Position numbers and translations under genes: made by a program. A stretch of 64,000 nucleotides of DNA. Origin: SB15 sp964639245 (lineage in GTDB: Bacteria; Chloroflexota; Anaerolineae; Aggregatilineales; J027). The DNA is taken from positions 1 to 64,000 of the forward strand of contig CAZXCU010000019.1 of the NCBI GenBank assembly GCA_964639245.1. The letters run 5' to 3'. Numbering within the stretch: position 1 is the first letter of the stretch; every line of letters starts with the position of its first letter. The notes beneath the pieces were generated by a model, which had not been told where the DNA came from, did not search any database, and was given only the letters and a program-made list of their open reading frames with translations. This document shows, one piece after another, positions 27,325 through 38,700 of the stretch.

Positions 27325-30300
27325 ATGAATGTTTTTAGTTTACGTGAGCAACTGACACAGGATTATGCTGCATATGCAAGCAGTTTTATACAAATTCACA
27401 ATCAACGGATCTATGATGAGGTTAATAAAAGTCTCCAAGAAGGGATATTTTGGCCCAATCCCCTCATACAATTAAATCCAGCTTTTGCAAGTGGAGGAAC
27501 TGTAGATGAACTCGTCGGGCAGGGGATTCTTCACGCAGAGTGCAGTCGTATCTTTCGCAAAAATAAATTGCAGGGTATAGGCTCATCTCTTCATTTGCAT
27601 CAACATCAGCGTGAAGCCATTGAGATTGCCCGTGCAGGTCATAACTATCTGCTAACAACGGGCACCGGCTCCGGCAAGAGTCTGGCCTACATTATCCCCA
27701 TTGTGGATCATGTTCTGAGACGTGGCAGTGGTAAGGGTATTCAGGCGATCATCGTTTATCCAATGAACGCGCTGGCGAACAGCCAAGAAGGTGAACTCAA
27801 AAAATTCCTGTGTGAAGGTTATCCCGAAGGCTCAGAACCGGTCACCTTTGCGCGATACACCGGACAGGAAGGTGAAAAAGAACGCCAGCAGATTCTCGCC
27901 AATCCGCCTGATATTCTGCTGACCAACTATGTCATGTTGGAACTGATCATGACCCGCCCGCGTGAGCGACGGATGATCGAACGGGCAAAAGGCTTGCGCT
28001 TTCTGGTTTTAGATGAGCTGCATACCTATCGAGGTCGGCAGGGGGCAGATGTCGCGCTGCTGGTGCGCCGGGTGAGGAATCGCCTTGAATCTCCCGAACA
28101 GCAGATGATCTTTGTCGGCACATCCGCCACTTTAGCCAGCCCTGGTAGTTATGAGGAGCAGCGCCAGCAGGTTGCTGAAGTAGGTTCGCTGATCTTCGGC
28201 GCTCCTTTTCAGCCAGCGCATACTGTCGGTGAAACCCTGCGCCGCACCACCTACACCAAGCAGACTGAGGCAGCATGGCTGCGTGACCTCAAAACCGCAC
28301 TCCAGCAGGCGGATTCGCTTGTGCCACCCGCAGATTACCCTACCTTCACCCAGCATCCGATTTCAATCTGGATTGAAGAAACGTTCGGGCTACGTGAAGT
28401 CGAGGGTAGACTGGTGCGACAACAGCCCCGTAGTATTTGGGGTGAACAGGGCGCAGCACGTGAATTAAGCACTTTAACCGGGATACCAGAAACGATTTGC
28501 GGGCAAGTGCTCGAACGCTGGTTGCTGGCAGGCTATGAATGCGAACCTAATCCTGAAACGGGCTTTGCACCGTTTGCGTTCCGCCTGCATCAATTTATCA
28601 GCCCCGGTGACACGGTTTATACAACCCTTGAGCCAGAGGACACGCGCTACATTACGCTACGCGGGCAGCAGTTTGTCCCCGGTGATCGGGAACGAGTGCT
28701 TTATCCGCTATGTTTTTGCCGCGAATGTGGGCAGGAATACTATTCTGTCCGGCTGGCAAAAAATGAAGATGATCAGCGCTATGTCATCCCGCGTGATTTC
28801 AATGATCGTCTTGCCGATGAAAGCAGTGAGGCAGGGTATCTCTACCTCAGTACCGGCAAACCCTGGCCTGACGAGTTTGATCAACTGATCGAGCGTCTGC
28901 CGGATGACTGGTTGGAAGAGCGTGATGGCGTGCCGCGCATCCGCAGCCATCGTCGCCAGAAATTACCCCTGACCCTGCATCTGGATACCATAGGTATAGA
29001 AAGTCGAAGGGGGCAGAAGTTTGTTTATATTGCCTCCCCCTTCATGTTCTGTCTGCGCTGTGGAGTATCCTACGCTGCCCGGCAGGGTGATTTTGGTAAG
29101 CTGGCGACTTTGAGTTCAGAAGGTCGCAGCAGTGCGACTACCGTTCTCAGCTTATCTGCCATCCGCACGCTGAAAACCAGCGATCTCCCAGAACATGCTC
29201 AGAAACTTCTCAGTTTCACCGATAATCGCCAGGATGCGTCCCTTCAGGCAGGCCATTTCAATGATTTCATTGAAGTCTCCCTCCTGAGAGGCGCAATCTA
29301 TCGTGCTGTGAGTCAGGCAGGAATCTCAGGCTTAACCCATGAAGTGATCGCCGAAAAAGTCTTTGATGCGCTGAATTTACCCGTTGCCCTTTATGCCAGC
29401 GATCCGAGCGTGCGTTTTCAGGCGCTCCAAGAAACGCAAAAAGCATTGCGGCAGGTGCTTGGCTATCGCATTTACCGCGATCTCAGGCGCGGCTGGCGTA
29501 TTGCCCTGCCTAATCTTGAGCAGACCGGGCTACTGGCCATCGACTATATGGCGCTAGAGGAGGTCTGCGAAGCGGAAGATGTCTGGGCAAACTGCCATCC
29601 GGCGTTGGTAACAGCATCTCCAGTGGTTCGTTATAAAATCGCGAAAGTGCTGCTGGATTATATGCGGCGCGAACTGGCGATCAAAGTGGATTATCTCGAT
29701 CCTAATTATCAGGAACGGATGCAGCAGTTAAGCAGCCAGCGTCTGGTTGATCCCTGGGCGATTGATGAAGACGAACGGATGGAATATGCCTCGATCCTGC
29801 TGCCGCGCTCGTTTGCCGGGGAAGATCAGAAAAACAATGTCTATCTCTCGGCACGCGGCGGGTTTGGGATGTACCTGCGTCGCAAGAATACCTTCCCGGA
29901 ACATCGGGCTGAGATGAATATTGATAGCACCGCACGGATCATTCGCGATTTGCTGGAAGGGTTGCGCATAGCCGGGCTGGTCGAAATTGTGCTGGAACCG
30001 CGTCAGGAAGGCGATGTTCCCGGCTATCAGTTGGTAGCTTCCTCGATGCGCTGGCGGGCAGGCGATGGTGAACGGGCATTCCATGATCCCATCCGGGTTC
30101 CTAACGAGTCCGAAGAAGGCGGGCGACCTAATCCTTTCTTTGTCGATTTTTATCAGAATGTCGCCGCCTCACTTGGCGGGTTGGAAGCACACGAACATAC
30201 CGCCCAGGTTCCTTATGAGGAACGCGAAAAGCGCGAACAGCAGTTCCGCACCGGGCAGCTTCCTATCCTATACTGCTCTCCCACCATGGAGCTTGGCGTA

Positions 30301-32481
30301 GATATTGCTGAACTGAATGTCGTCAATATGCGGAATGTACCCCCGACACCCGCCAACTATGCTCAGCGTTCAGGCCGTGCTGGACGAAGTGGGCAGCCTG
30401 CGCTGGTGTTCACCTACTGCTCCAGCGGCAGCCCACATGATCAATACTTTTTTAAACGCCCCGAACGGATGGTCGCAGGGGCAGTCGCGCCTCCGCATCT
30501 TGACCTGACCAATGAAGACCTCCTCCGCGCTCACATTCACGCCATCTGGCTGGCGGAGACAGGTATTGATTTGAAGGATACGCTTAAGGAAATTCTGGAA
30601 ATGGTAGGTGATCCCCCCACGCTGGAACTCCTGCCCGAGATTCGCCAGCAGGCCAACTCCAGCACGGCACGTCAGACCGCCTACCAGCGAGCAAAACAGG
30701 TGCTTGAGACTGTGCCGGACTTCTCCAATGCCGTAGCGCTGCTGGAAACCACCATGCAGCATGTTGTGTTGGCTTTTGATTCTGCCTGTGAGCGCTGGCG
30801 CAACCTGTATTGGTCGTCACTCAAACAGGTCAAAAGTCAGGAAGACATTCGGCGTGATCCCACTCGCGGTGCATTTGATCGGCGACAGGCCGAGCGCCTG
30901 CGCCGTGAAGCACTCTCACAGATTGACCTACTGACCGAAGTCGATAGTCTGGCGCAGTCTGACTTTTACAGCTACCGCTACTTTGCCACTGAGGGCTTCC
31001 TGCCCGGTTATAGCTTTCCGCGTCTGCCCATTTCCGCGTTTATCCCGGCACGGCGGTTACGCCAGCGGGATGAATTCCTCTCCCGCCCACGTTTTCTAGC
31101 GATTTCGGAATTTGGACCGCGTGCCATTATTTACCACGAAGGCTCCCGCTATCTGATCAATCAGGTCATTATGCCTGTCGATACCGATGATGAGGGACCG
31201 CTGACGGCGAAAATCAAACAGTGCCAGTCGTGCGGTTATATTCATCCTATCAAGGATAGACAAGATTACGATCTGTGTGAGCGCTGCCGGATGCCGCTTG
31301 ATCCGCCGCTCACTGCCCTGCTCAAAATGCAGAATGTGGTCACGAAGCGCCGTGATCGGATCAATGCCGATGAAGAGGAGCGCTTCCGCCTGGGATATGA
31401 CATCCGAACCGGGGTAAGGTTCAGTGAGCGTGATGGGCAGCCCGACGTTCGCACGGCACTGATACGGCATGGAGAACGTGAGATTGCGCGGCTTACCTAT
31501 GCCCAGACCGCTACCCTCTGGCGCATTAATCTCGGTTGGACACGGCGCAAGAATAAAAATATCTATGGCTTTGTGCTGGATATTGAGCGCGGTTATTGGG
31601 CAAGTAATGACCAGATCGAGGGTGATCCCGGCGATCCGATGTCTGAGCGGGTGCGCCGTGTTATCCCCTATGTTGAGGATAACCGCAACTGTCTGCTTTT
31701 TGAGCCATTGATTGCTTTAGATACCACTGAAATGGCTTCATTGCAGTCCGCGCTCAAGCACGCCATCGAAACCGTCTATCAGCTTGAAGATAATGAGCTG
31801 GCGGCGGAACCTCTACCAGATGCTGATAACCGTCAGAGCTTGTTATTTTACGAAGCAGCAGAAGGCGGGGCAGGGGTGCTGCGTCGTCTGGTTGATGATC
31901 CTGATGCGCTGGCACAGGTCGCTTGTGAAGCGCTGCGGTTGTGCCACTTTGATCCCGATACAGGTGAAGATCTGCGCCGTGCTCCTCGCGCACGTGAAGA
32001 CTGCGAAGCAGCCTGCTATGATTGCCTCCTGAGCTATGGCAATCAGCGCGAACATCGTCATCTGGATCGAACCAGCATTCAACCTATATTGATGAGGCTA
32101 GCGCAGTCAGAAGTGTTGGTCAGCTCCAGCGCATCATCCCGGGATCATCACCTCGATGCGCTCATACGGCAGTGTGATTCTGAACTCGAACGCGACTGGC
32201 TGCGCTATCTGCACGAATATAGTTTGCGCCTGCCGGATAAAACACAGGTCTATTTAGAAGACTGTCAGACACGTCCGGATTTCCTGTATGAGGGCAGCGG
32301 TATCTATGCTGCCATTTATATTGATGGCTCCCATCATGATCATCCCCATCGCCAGAATCGGGACCGCCAGCAGCAGGACTGTCTCGAAGATTATGGCTAT
32401 CGAGTCATCCGCTTTGGTTATCGGGATGATTGGGAGGCCACCATTCGCGCCAATCAACATATTTTTGGAGGGAAAGCATGA
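27325..32481 (+). CDS. DEAD/DEAH helicase with DUF1998 and C-terminal nuclease-like domain
   Basis: This 1718-residue protein has a superfamily 2 helicase core: Walker A TGTGSGKSLAY (about 111-121), VYPMNALANSQ, DELHTYRG at 230 in place of DEAH, SATLAS, and helicase-C motifs YCSPTMELGVDI and YAQRSGRAGRSGQP. A DUF1998/Zn-binding module follows (CRECGQEYY earlier; then FYEAAEGGAGVLRRL at about 1509 and C-x3-C-x2-C in a CEAACYDCLLSYGNQ block near 1565), as in MrfA/YprA and DruE. The last 100 residues or so resemble a Vsr/DUF559-type nuclease: RPDFLYEG, IDGSHHDHP, and GYRVIRFGYRDDW. The length is close to Druantia DruE. It is the first gene of a four-gene operon and overlaps the next gene by ATGA. 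Confidence 0.85.
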   Translation: MNVFSLREQLTQDYAAYASSFIQIHNQRIYDEVNKSLQEGIFWPNPLIQLNPAFASGGTVDELVGQGILHAECSRIFRKNKLQGIGSSLHLHQHQREAIEIARAGHNYLLTTGTGSGKSLAYIIPIVDHVLRRGSGKGIQAIIVYPMNALANSQEGELKKFLCEGYPEGSEPVTFARYTGQEGEKERQQILANPPDILLTNYVMLELIMTRPRERRMIERAKGLRFLVLDELHTYRGRQGADVALLVRRVRNRLESPEQQMIFVGTSATLASPGSYEEQRQQVAEVGSLIFGAPFQPAHTVGETLRRTTYTKQTEAAWLRDLKTALQQADSLVPPADYPTFTQHPISIWIEETFGLREVEGRLVRQQPRSIWGEQGAARELSTLTGIPETICGQVLERWLLAGYECEPNPETGFAPFAFRLHQFISPGDTVYTTLEPEDTRYITLRGQQFVPGDRERVLYPLCFCRECGQEYYSVRLAKNEDDQRYVIPRDFNDRLADESSEAGYLYLSTGKPWPDEFDQLIERLPDDWLEERDGVPRIRSHRRQKLPLTLHLDTIGIESRRGQKFVYIASPFMFCLRCGVSYAARQGDFGKLATLSSEGRSSATTVLSLSAIRTLKTSDLPEHAQKLLSFTDNRQDASLQAGHFNDFIEVSLLRGAIYRAVSQAGISGLTHEVIAEKVFDALNLPVALYASDPSVRFQALQETQKALRQVLGYRIYRDLRRGWRIALPNLEQTGLLAIDYMALEEVCEAEDVWANCHPALVTASPVVRYKIAKVLLDYMRRELAIKVDYLDPNYQERMQQLSSQRLVDPWAIDEDERMEYASILLPRSFAGEDQKNNVYLSARGGFGMYLRRKNTFPEHRAEMNIDSTARIIRDLLEGLRIAGLVEIVLEPRQEGDVPGYQLVASSMRWRAGDGERAFHDPIRVPNESEEGGRPNPFFVDFYQNVAASLGGLEAHEHTAQVPYEEREKREQQFRTGQLPILYCSPTMELGVDIAELNVVNMRNVPPTPANYAQRSGRAGRSGQPALVFTYCSSGSPHDQYFFKRPERMVAGAVAPPHLDLTNEDLLRAHIHAIWLAETGIDLKDTLKEILEMVGDPPTLELLPEIRQQANSSTARQTAYQRAKQVLETVPDFSNAVALLETTMQHVVLAFDSACERWRNLYWSSLKQVKSQEDIRRDPTRGAFDRRQAERLRREALSQIDLLTEVDSLAQSDFYSYRYFATEGFLPGYSFPRLPISAFIPARRLRQRDEFLSRPRFLAISEFGPRAIIYHEGSRYLINQVIMPVDTDDEGPLTAKIKQCQSCGYIHPIKDRQDYDLCERCRMPLDPPLTALLKMQNVVTKRRDRINADEEERFRLGYDIRTGVRFSERDGQPDVRTALIRHGEREIARLTYAQTATLWRINLGWTRRKNKNIYGFVLDIERGYWASNDQIEGDPGDPMSERVRRVIPYVEDNRNCLLFEPLIALDTTEMASLQSALKHAIETVYQLEDNELAAEPLPDADNRQSLLFYEAAEGGAGVLRRLVDDPDALAQVACEALRLCHFDPDTGEDLRRAPRAREDCEAACYDCLLSYGNQREHRHLDRTSIQPILMRLAQSEVLVSSSASSRDHHLDALIRQCDSELERDWLRYLHEYSLRLPDKTQVYLEDCQTRPDFLYEGSGIYAAIYIDGSHHDHPHRQNRDRQQQDCLEDYGYRVIRFGYRDDWEATIRANQHIFGGKA

Positions 32482-35327
32482 CCTTTGCAGTCGGATCGTT
32501 GGTGCGTGTACGTGGGCGTGAATGGGTTGTTCTGCCTGATTCTACGGATGAACTGGTGATGGTGCGTCCGCTGGGTGGTACGGAGGATGAGGTCACAGGC
32601 ATTTTTACTGAGCTTGAGGATATTGAGTCTGCCACCTTTGCTTTACCTGATCCTGAGCAGGTTGGCGATTATCGTTCAGCACGGCTGCTGCGTGCCGCTG
32701 TCCGATTGGGCTTCCGTTCCAGCGCGGGACCTTTTCGATCCTTTGCCCGTATCAATGTTGAGCCGCGTCCGTATCAGCTTGTCCCCCTCTTGATGGCGCT
32801 CAAGCTCGATCCCATCCGTATTCTCATTGCGGATGATGTCGGAATTGGCAAGACCGTTGAAGCGCTGTTGGTGGCGCGTGAACTGCTGGATCGCGGTGAG
32901 ATAGAACACCTTGCTGTTCTATGCCCGCCACAGCTTGCCGAACAATGGCAGGGGGAGCTGCGCGAGAAATTTTATATTGAAGCCGAACTCGTGCTACCCA
33001 GCACTGCCACTCGCCTCGAACGCCATCTTCGCATGGGCGAGTCGATCTTTGATCGCTATCCATTCGTCGTTGTTTCAACCGATTTCATCAAATCGGAGCG
33101 GCGGCGCGATGAATTTATCCGCACTGCACCGGAACTGGTCATTATCGACGAAGCGCACACTGTTGCCCATTCTACTGACAAACGTGGAGGTCGCCACCAG
33201 CGTTTTGAGCTGGCGGAGGCACTCTCGCAGGATGAATCACGCCACCTGATCCTAGTCACAGCCACGCCGCACAGTGGGAAAGAAGAAGCTTTCCGTTCGC
33301 TGCTCTCGCTGCTCAATCCTGAATTCGCTGATCTCCCCGACGATCTCACCGGGCAGGAAAATGAGCAGCTACGTCGCCAACTCGCGCAGTATTTTGTCCA
33401 GCGACGGCGTGGCGACATTACCGCCTATCTTGATACCGAAACGCCCTTCCCGGAACGTGTATACACCGAAGAAACCTACACGCTGTCCAATGAATACCGC
33501 CGCCTCTTTGACCGTGTACTGACTTATGCGCGTGAAACCGTGCTGGAACCGGGTGAAGGCTATCGCCAGCGGGTACGCTGGTGGTCAGCATTAGCACTGC
33601 TGCGTTCACTGGCCTCCAGTCCTGCTGCTGCCGCCGCAACTCTGCGAAGCCGCGCTGCTACCACTGAAGCCAAAACTGAAGAAGAAGTGGATGAAATCGG
33701 GCGACGAACGGTGCTGGATTTGATGAATGATGAAAGTGCTGAGGGGATAGATGTGATTCCCGGCGGCGATACCACTGATCCCGATCAGAAGGACAGCAGC
33801 ACCCGCCGCCGTTTGCTGGACATGGCACGCGCCTCTGAAGCCTTACAGGGAGAAGCCGATCACAAGCTACTCAAGCTGATCGACATCGTGAAAAGCCTGC
33901 TGCGCGATGGCTACAATCCGATCATCTTCTGCCGCTTTATCCCGACGGTGGCTTACCTCACCAATGCTCTGCGCGATAACCTGCGAAATGTCACGATTTC
34001 CGGCATTACCGGGGAACTGCCGCCCGCCGAGCGCGAGGAACGAGTTCACCAGCTTGCTCAGGCGAATAAGCGTGTGCTGGTCTGCACTGACTGCCTCAGC
34101 GAAGGGATTAACCTGCAAGATGGCTTTGACTCGGTGATTCACTACGATCTCTCCTGGAATCCGACCCGACATGAGCAGCGTGAGGGTCGCGTGGATCGCT
34201 ATGGGCAACAGAAACCGCATGTCAAGGTCGTGACCTATTACGGCATCGACAATCAGATTGATGGCATTGTGCTGGATGTGCTGCTGCGAAAGCACCGCAC
34301 CATTCGTAACTCATTGGGGATTTCCGTGCCTGTGCCGGGTAACAGTGAGGATGTAGTCGAGGCGATTTTTGAAGGGCTTCTCCTCAAGGAAGATCGGGAT
34401 TTCTATCAATCTGCATTGCCCGGCTTTGAAGCCCATATCAAGCCGCGCCAGCTTGAACTTGATAATTTATGGGATAAGGCAGCCGAGCGCGAAAAGCGCT
34501 CCCGCACGATGTTTGCCCAGCAGACTATCAAAGTCGATGAAGTGGCAGAGGAACTGGCCGCAGCGCGAGAGGCCGTTGGCTCCGGGATTGATGTTGCCGC
34601 GTTTATGAAAGACGCGATGCAGATGCACAATGGTATGGTCTCGCAGAATGGCGCAGTTAAATTTGACCTAACCGAAGTGCCGCGTGGCTTACGCGAGTTA
34701 ATTTTCCGGGATTCAACACAGACCGAATTTTCTGCTCGATTTGAGCTTCCCGTTAAACAGGGACAGGAATATCTCACGCGCACCCATCCAATTGTGGAAT
34801 CCCTCGCAGCCTATGTGATGAATACCGCGCTGGATGCTACCGAAATCGAACATGGGCAGCCACGCGCTCGCCGCTCTGGGGCCGTCCGCACCAGCCATGT
34901 GCAGCGCCGGACAACCCTTCTGTTGATACGCCTACGCTATCATCTGATTACCAAAATCGGGAGTGAGGAACGCCAGCTACTCGCCGAAGACAGCCTGATT
35001 CTTGGATTTGAAGGCTCCCCTGAGAATGCAGTATGGATTGAGTCCGCGCAGGCCGAACAGCTTTTGCAGGCTGAACCCGATGACAATATTCATCCACAGG
35101 AAGCTGCCGATTATGTGCGACGGGTGGTGGACGGTTTTGAGCATCTCGCACCTAAGCTGAATGAAATAGCCGAGCAACGCGGCGCAGAACTGCTCGATGC
35201 TCACCGCCGAGTACGGGCTGCCTCCCGACAGCGTGGTGTCCGTTATGCTGTTGAGCCTCAGCTTCCGCCGGACGTTCTCGGAATTTATGTGTTTCTCCCA
35301 GTGATGAGGAGGCAATCAAATGACTAA
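32478..35327 (+). CDS. SNF2-family helicase, DrmD-like
   Basis: This 949-residue protein opens FAVGSLVRVRGREWVVLP, then a RPLGG-x-EDE motif, the start expected for DrmD, the SNF2-like helicase of class 1 DISARM. SNF2 motifs follow: ADDVGIGKTVEA (about 118-129), DEAH at 224-227, VTATPHSGKEEAF, FVQRRRGDI, and the C-lobe CTDCLSEGINLQ with WNPTRHEQREGRVDRYGQ. The start at 32478 overlaps the previous stop as ATGA and follows GGAGGGAAAGC. An upstream frame start at 32430 is inside the previous gene and less likely. In DISARM it is part of a restriction system with a methyltransferase, and the same pairing occurs here. The 3' end overlaps the next gene by 8 nt. Confidence 0.82.
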   Translation: MTFAVGSLVRVRGREWVVLPDSTDELVMVRPLGGTEDEVTGIFTELEDIESATFALPDPEQVGDYRSARLLRAAVRLGFRSSAGPFRSFARINVEPRPYQLVPLLMALKLDPIRILIADDVGIGKTVEALLVARELLDRGEIEHLAVLCPPQLAEQWQGELREKFYIEAELVLPSTATRLERHLRMGESIFDRYPFVVVSTDFIKSERRRDEFIRTAPELVIIDEAHTVAHSTDKRGGRHQRFELAEALSQDESRHLILVTATPHSGKEEAFRSLLSLLNPEFADLPDDLTGQENEQLRRQLAQYFVQRRRGDITAYLDTETPFPERVYTEETYTLSNEYRRLFDRVLTYARETVLEPGEGYRQRVRWWSALALLRSLASSPAAAAATLRSRAATTEAKTEEEVDEIGRRTVLDLMNDESAEGIDVIPGGDTTDPDQKDSSTRRRLLDMARASEALQGEADHKLLKLIDIVKSLLRDGYNPIIFCRFIPTVAYLTNALRDNLRNVTISGITGELPPAEREERVHQLAQANKRVLVCTDCLSEGINLQDGFDSVIHYDLSWNPTRHEQREGRVDRYGQQKPHVKVVTYYGIDNQIDGIVLDVLLRKHRTIRNSLGISVPVPGNSEDVVEAIFEGLLLKEDRDFYQSALPGFEAHIKPRQLELDNLWDKAAEREKRSRTMFAQQTIKVDEVAEELAAAREAVGSGIDVAAFMKDAMQMHNGMVSQNGAVKFDLTEVPRGLRELIFRDSTQTEFSARFELPVKQGQEYLTRTHPIVESLAAYVMNTALDATEIEHGQPRARRSGAVRTSHVQRRTTLLLIRLRYHLITKIGSEERQLLAEDSLILGFEGSPENAVWIESAQAEQLLQAEPDDNIHPQEAADYVRRVVDGFEHLAPKLNEIAEQRGAELLDAHRRVRAASRQRGVRYAVEPQLPPDVLGIYVFLPVMRRQSND

Positions 35328-35781
35328 AGTGGATTTACTCAGAGATGTTATTCAACAAATTGCTGATAGTGACCCTGAATTTTTTACCATCAAAGGTCAT
35401 GGCATAGGCAATCACGCAACCAATATCTTCATCCGCAAGGTTCATGATACCGCGCTGAAAGTGTTTGGTCAGGATTGTGCGGAGCAGAAAATCTGTGGAG
35501 ATAACAGTCAAGCAGTTGACTTCTACTTTGAAGACGAAGAAACCATTGTTGAGATTGCACTGGGGCTCAAAAAACCAAACACAGAATTTGAGAAGGATAT
35601 TTTCAAGGCATTATTAGCGCAAGAGAAGAAGCCTCTCAAAAGGCTAGTGCTTATTGGGAAACCCGGCGCTAGAAAAAAATGTGAACAGCCCGGTCGGAAA
35701 GCAGTCATTGACTGGGTTTGGCGACACTTCAAAATAGAAATTGAAGTATACGATATTCAGAATAATCACCTTTACAGCTAA
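35320..35781 (+). CDS. Small PD-(D/E)XK-like protein of the operon
   Basis: This 153-residue protein of unknown family lies between the SNF2 helicase (8-nt overlap) and the methyltransferase (8-nt gap). The stretch AVDFYFEDEETIVEIALGL (about 67-85) has the spacing of a restriction-endonuclease fold (D, then E-x-A in place of E-x-K). It is followed by a helix EFEKDIFKALLAQE and a strand KRLVLIGKP, as often seen in such folds. The Lys of the active site is missing or displaced (Lys in GLKKPN), so catalysis is uncertain. It could be the nuclease or a structural partner of the complex. It is more AT-rich than its neighbours. Confidence 0.6.
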   Translation: MTKVDLLRDVIQQIADSDPEFFTIKGHGIGNHATNIFIRKVHDTALKVFGQDCAEQKICGDNSQAVDFYFEDEETIVEIALGLKKPNTEFEKDIFKALLAQEKKPLKRLVLIGKPGARKKCEQPGRKAVIDWVWRHFKIEIEVYDIQNNHLYS

Positions 35782-35789
35782 AGAGCGCT

Positions 35790-38700
35790 ATGAAAACCAA
35801 CATTTTCACCACCATTCGTACTGAGGGCGCACTCCTGCCCGCCGATTTGCTCCAGCGCATTGTTGATGGCAAGGTGGATGGCCTCACACCCGAAAGCTAC
35901 CACTATTCCGGCGAACGCCTGAACGAAATCATCAATCGGGCATGGAACACTTTGCAAGGGGCATGGAGCAATTTTAAATCCGCACAGGAAATGTTACCCA
36001 AAAGTGATCCCGGCACAACCATCACCCGCGAACGCTGGCTGCTGCCTCTTTTCCGCGAACTTGATTATGGGCGCTTACCGACTGCCCCTGCCGTTGAGAT
36101 CGACGGGCGCAGCTATCCCATCTCGCATGGCTGGGGCAATGTGCCGATTCATCTGGTCGGTGTAAATGTTGATCTGGATCGCCGCTCACCGGGAGTCACA
36201 GGCGCAGCGACCGCCAGCCCGCACAGCCTCCTGCAAATTTACTTGAACCGCAGCAGCGACAACCTGTGGGGTTTTGTCAGCAACGGCCATAAGCTCCGCA
36301 TTTTGCGCGACAATGCCACCCTGACGCGGCAGGCCTATGTCGAATTTGATTTGCAGGCGATGATGGAAGGTGAAGTGTACAGCGATTTTGTGCTGCTCTG
36401 GCTGCTCTGCCATCAATCCCGTGTGGAAGGCGATAAACCGGCTGACTGCTGGCTGGAGCGCTGGATGAAAAACGCCGAGCAACAGGGAACCCGCGCCCTT
36501 GACCAGCTCAGGGACGGGGTGGAGCAGGCGATCACGGCGCTTGGATTGGGTTTTATTGAACATCCCTCCAATACCGCGCTGCGAGATGTGCTGACGAATG
36601 GCACGCTTGATAAACAGGATTACTACCGCCAGCTCCTGCGGATTGTCTATCGCCTGCTTTTCCTGTTCACGGCTGAGGATCGAGAGTTGCTGCTTGACCC
36701 TCAAGCAGACGAGACCGCCCGTGAGCGTTACCTGAAATTTTACTCGACTGCCCGCCTCCGCCGGATTGCGGAAAGGCTAAAAGGCACACGCCACGCCGAC
36801 CTCTGGGAAAGTCTGCGGTTGGTCATGAATCTGCTCTCCGGCGAAAACTCCCCTCGCCTTAAGGGAGAGGGGTTAGGGGTGAGGATGGGACTTGTCCCCC
36901 TTGGCTCTTATCTTTTTCGCCCGGATGCCGTGCGGGATGTCATCAACTGCCACCTGAGCAACCAGCATTTACTCGACGCGATCCGCGCCCTCTCGCTGAC
37001 CTATGACGATCAGGCACGGGTTTATCGCACCGTCGATTACCGCAATCTTGGCCCCGAAGAACTCGGCAGCATTTACGAAAGTCTGCTGGAACTTCACCCG
37101 ATTATCAACATTCCGGCACGGGGATTTGCGCTGGCAACCGCAGGCGGCAACGAACGCAAAACCACTGGCAGTTACTATACGCCGACCTCCTTGATCAATG
37201 CGCTGCTCGATTCCGCCCTCGATCCTGTGTTGAACGAAGCGCTCAACCCCCACCAACCTCCCCCACGGGCGGGGGAGGCAACCGAACAGCGTATCCTTGC
37301 CCTCAAAATCTGCGATCCGGCCTGTGGCAGCGGACATTTTTTGATTGCTGCCGCCCACCGCATTGCCAAAGCGCTTGCTTTTGTTCGCACAGGCGAGGAA
37401 GAACCCACCCCCGCCGCGATTCAGGAAGCCAAACGGGATGTCATCGGACACTGCATTTATGGCGTGGATATTAACCCGATGGCGGTGGAACTCTGCAAGG
37501 TCAATTTGTGGATGGAAGCGCTTGAACCCGGCAAACCGCTGTCTTTCCTTGACCATCGGATTCTGGTGGGGAACAGTTTACTCGGCACGACCCCGCGTTT
37601 GATGGCAAACGGCATTCCCGATGAGGCCTTCAACCCCATCGAGGGCGATGATAAAGCGGTGGTGAGCAGCGCCAAAAAGCAAAATCGCAAGGAACGGCAG
37701 GCACGCGAGACCGGACAGCGTAGCATGTTTGAAATTATCGCGCCACCCGCCGATTACCACCATCTCGCTGCCGAAGTGCGCGGTTTAGAAGCGCTTGACG
37801 ATGACACGCTGACGGGCATCCAGCAGAAGGAACAGCGCTACCGGGAGCTTGCCAACGACCCCGAATACCAGAAGGCACGCGGATTGGCGGATGCGTGGTG
37901 CGCGGCGTTTGTCTGGCATAAAACGGACTCCCCTCTCCAAACCGTTGGAGAGGGGCAGGGGGTGAGGCTCCTCCCCATGACTGACCTCACCTACCAACTT
38001 TTGACCCGCCAGCCCTTTGATGACCGCTTTGAGGACATGCGAGCCTATACCGCCCGCCTTGCCGACCAATACCAGTTTTTTCACTGGCATGTGGCCTTCC
38101 CCGATGTCTTTAGTGTGCCGGACGACCTGACCACCGCCGAAAACGAACAAACCGGTTGGAACGGTGGCTTTGATTGTGTGCTGGGCAATCCGCCGTGGGA
38201 TCAGGTTCAATTAGATGATAGAGAGTTCTTTGCAATTTCAGCGCCCGAAATTGCTGCCGCTAATACTATGGCAACACGAAAAAAGTTGATTAAAGAGCTT
38301 GAGGAAAAAAGCCCAGAACTGTATAAAGAATATCTTGACGCAATCCGTCTAACGGAAGGTATTCAGCATTTTATTCACGCAAGTAATAGATACCCACTAA
38401 CTAGCTATGGTAGGCTGAACACATCATCATTATTTGCTGAGGCGGTCAGACTAATACAATCTCCATTCAGCAAGGTTGGATTGATTCTACCTTCAGGAAT
38501 TGCAACGGATTCCTTTAATCAATTTTTCTTTCAGGATTTAATGCGTCAAAAAGCGCTTGAAAGTCTATTGAGCTTTTTTGAGATTCGATTGATGTTCATT
38601 GACACAGATAGTCGTAATCCGTTCTGTTTATTTACATTGACCGGATCAAACCAACCTGCATCAGAAGGGGCTTCATTTGTTTTCTTTGCTCGGAGTATGG

